This document shows positions 7,014-7,431 of a stretch of 7,431 nt of DNA, piece by piece; within the stretch, counting starts at the first letter, position 1; each line of letters opens with the position of its first letter. The notes below the pieces were generated by a model. It was given only the letters and a program-made list of their open reading frames with translations. It ran no database searches and was not told the origin of the DNA. This DNA comes from Sulfurovum sp. (GTDB taxonomy: Bacteria; Campylobacterota; Campylobacteria; Campylobacterales; Sulfurovaceae), in assembly GCA_027083995.1 (NCBI GenBank), contig JALWME010000024.1, forward strand, positions 1-7,431, written 5' to 3'. The translations under genes were made by a program, and so were the position numbers.

Positions 7014-7431
7014 AATGTCCCCTCTATGCTTAAGTCCGTACTGCCTTTAACTTTAGATGCAATATAGTGTGCTTTTTTTGCCAACGCCTTAACTTTATTT
7101 GCTGCTTCTGTATCTATACAAGAAAACTGTGCCTTAAATGACTTCTCATCCACATGCAAAGCAGTCAACGTCACCCCTTTGAAAATCATGCCAGAAAATG
7201 CTTTAATAGTATCTCGCTTTTTACGTTCATTTTTATCTATACTTCTATATTTTTCTAACTCTGCATCCCTTGTATAGCTACTGCTAAACGCAGGATACTC
7301 CTCATACAACGCTTGCAACTTCGCTTCACTTTCAACGCTGTCTCCACCATAGCGTGTACCTTCAAACAAAAATATCCCTGCAAATGCCATAAACACAGCT
7401 GCCAAAGAGATGGCTTGCTTTTGTGTGAGTA
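7010..7431 (-). CDS. Partial bitopic membrane protein, probable C-terminal part of GspL-like protein
   Basis: The frame is open from the right edge to a TGA at 7010-7012, so 139 codons are visible and the true start is outside the window. A TTG at 7405 could be read as a start, but coding clearly continues upstream of it (LTQKQAIS), and a start at 7405 would cut into the membrane helix. Visible residues 6-22 are a membrane helix. A charged helical region follows at about 30-75, then a compact domain with strand-helix character (GVTLTALHVDEKSFKAQFS, then a Lys/Ala-rich helix). This topology matches the membrane and periplasmic part of GspL, or a PilN-like protein, and the next gene is GspM-like. 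If it is full-length GspL, a large cytoplasmic actin-like domain that binds GspE should lie upstream; if it is PilN-like, the start should be only a few codons beyond the edge. Confidence 0.65.
   Translation of the reverse strand, partial: LTQKQAISLAAVFMAFAGIFLFEGTRYGGDSVESEAKLQALYEEYPAFSSSYTRDAELEKYRSIDKNERKKRDTIKAFSGMIFKGVTLTALHVDEKSFKAQFSCIDTEAANKVKALAKKAHYIASKVKGSTDLSIEGTL
7019..7024 (-). promoter_or_regulatory. Ribosome binding site of the GspM-like gene
   Basis: GAGGGG five bases before the ATG at 7013, embedded in the last codons of the GspL-like gene, together with the ATGA stop/start overlap. This points to translational coupling of the two platform partners. Confidence 0.6.

Overview
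The window carries one uninterrupted run of eight protein-coding genes, all on the minus strand, so transcription runs from the right edge to the left edge. Two genes are cut by the window ends. There is essentially no intergenic DNA: gaps are 2, 5 and 23 bases and four junctions overlap by 4 to 17 bases. I found no rRNA, tRNA, CRISPR, IS element, promoter or terminator, and nothing convincing on the plus strand.

In order of transcription (right to left) the genes are: a partial bitopic membrane protein that looks like the C-terminal half of GspL (7010-7431); a GspM-like small bitopic protein (6612-7013); a short GspN-like bitopic protein (6109-6624); a GspC-like protein with an HR domain and a PDZ domain (5268-6125); the outer-membrane secretin GspD (3284-5281); the cytoplasmic ATPase GspE (1770-3281); a type IV pilin-like minor pseudopilin with an unusual C-terminal extension (1039-1764); and the N-terminal 338 codons of a HerA/DUF87-type ATPase (1-1015). 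The first seven make up most of a type II secretion system: inner-membrane platform and clamp (L, M, N, C), outer-membrane gate (D), motor (E) and one pilin-like tip component. The platform protein GspF, the major pseudopilin GspG and the prepilin peptidase GspO are not here and should lie outside the window. The last gene is probably co-transcribed, but belongs to a different ATPase family.

The organism is probably a member of the Campylobacterota, of the Sulfurovum/Sulfurimonas type. This rests on the AT-rich, lysine-rich coding, the very tight gene packing and a prepilin cleavage site with alanine rather than glycine before the phenylalanine, a style I associate with that phylum. It is an inference from style, not a database match.

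Most of the window is a recognisable, ordinary secretion operon. The part I would look at again is the end of the pseudopilin gene, where five tandem seven-residue 'DG' repeats are followed by a strongly basic, proline-containing tail. The second point is the HerA-like ATPase placed directly behind it.
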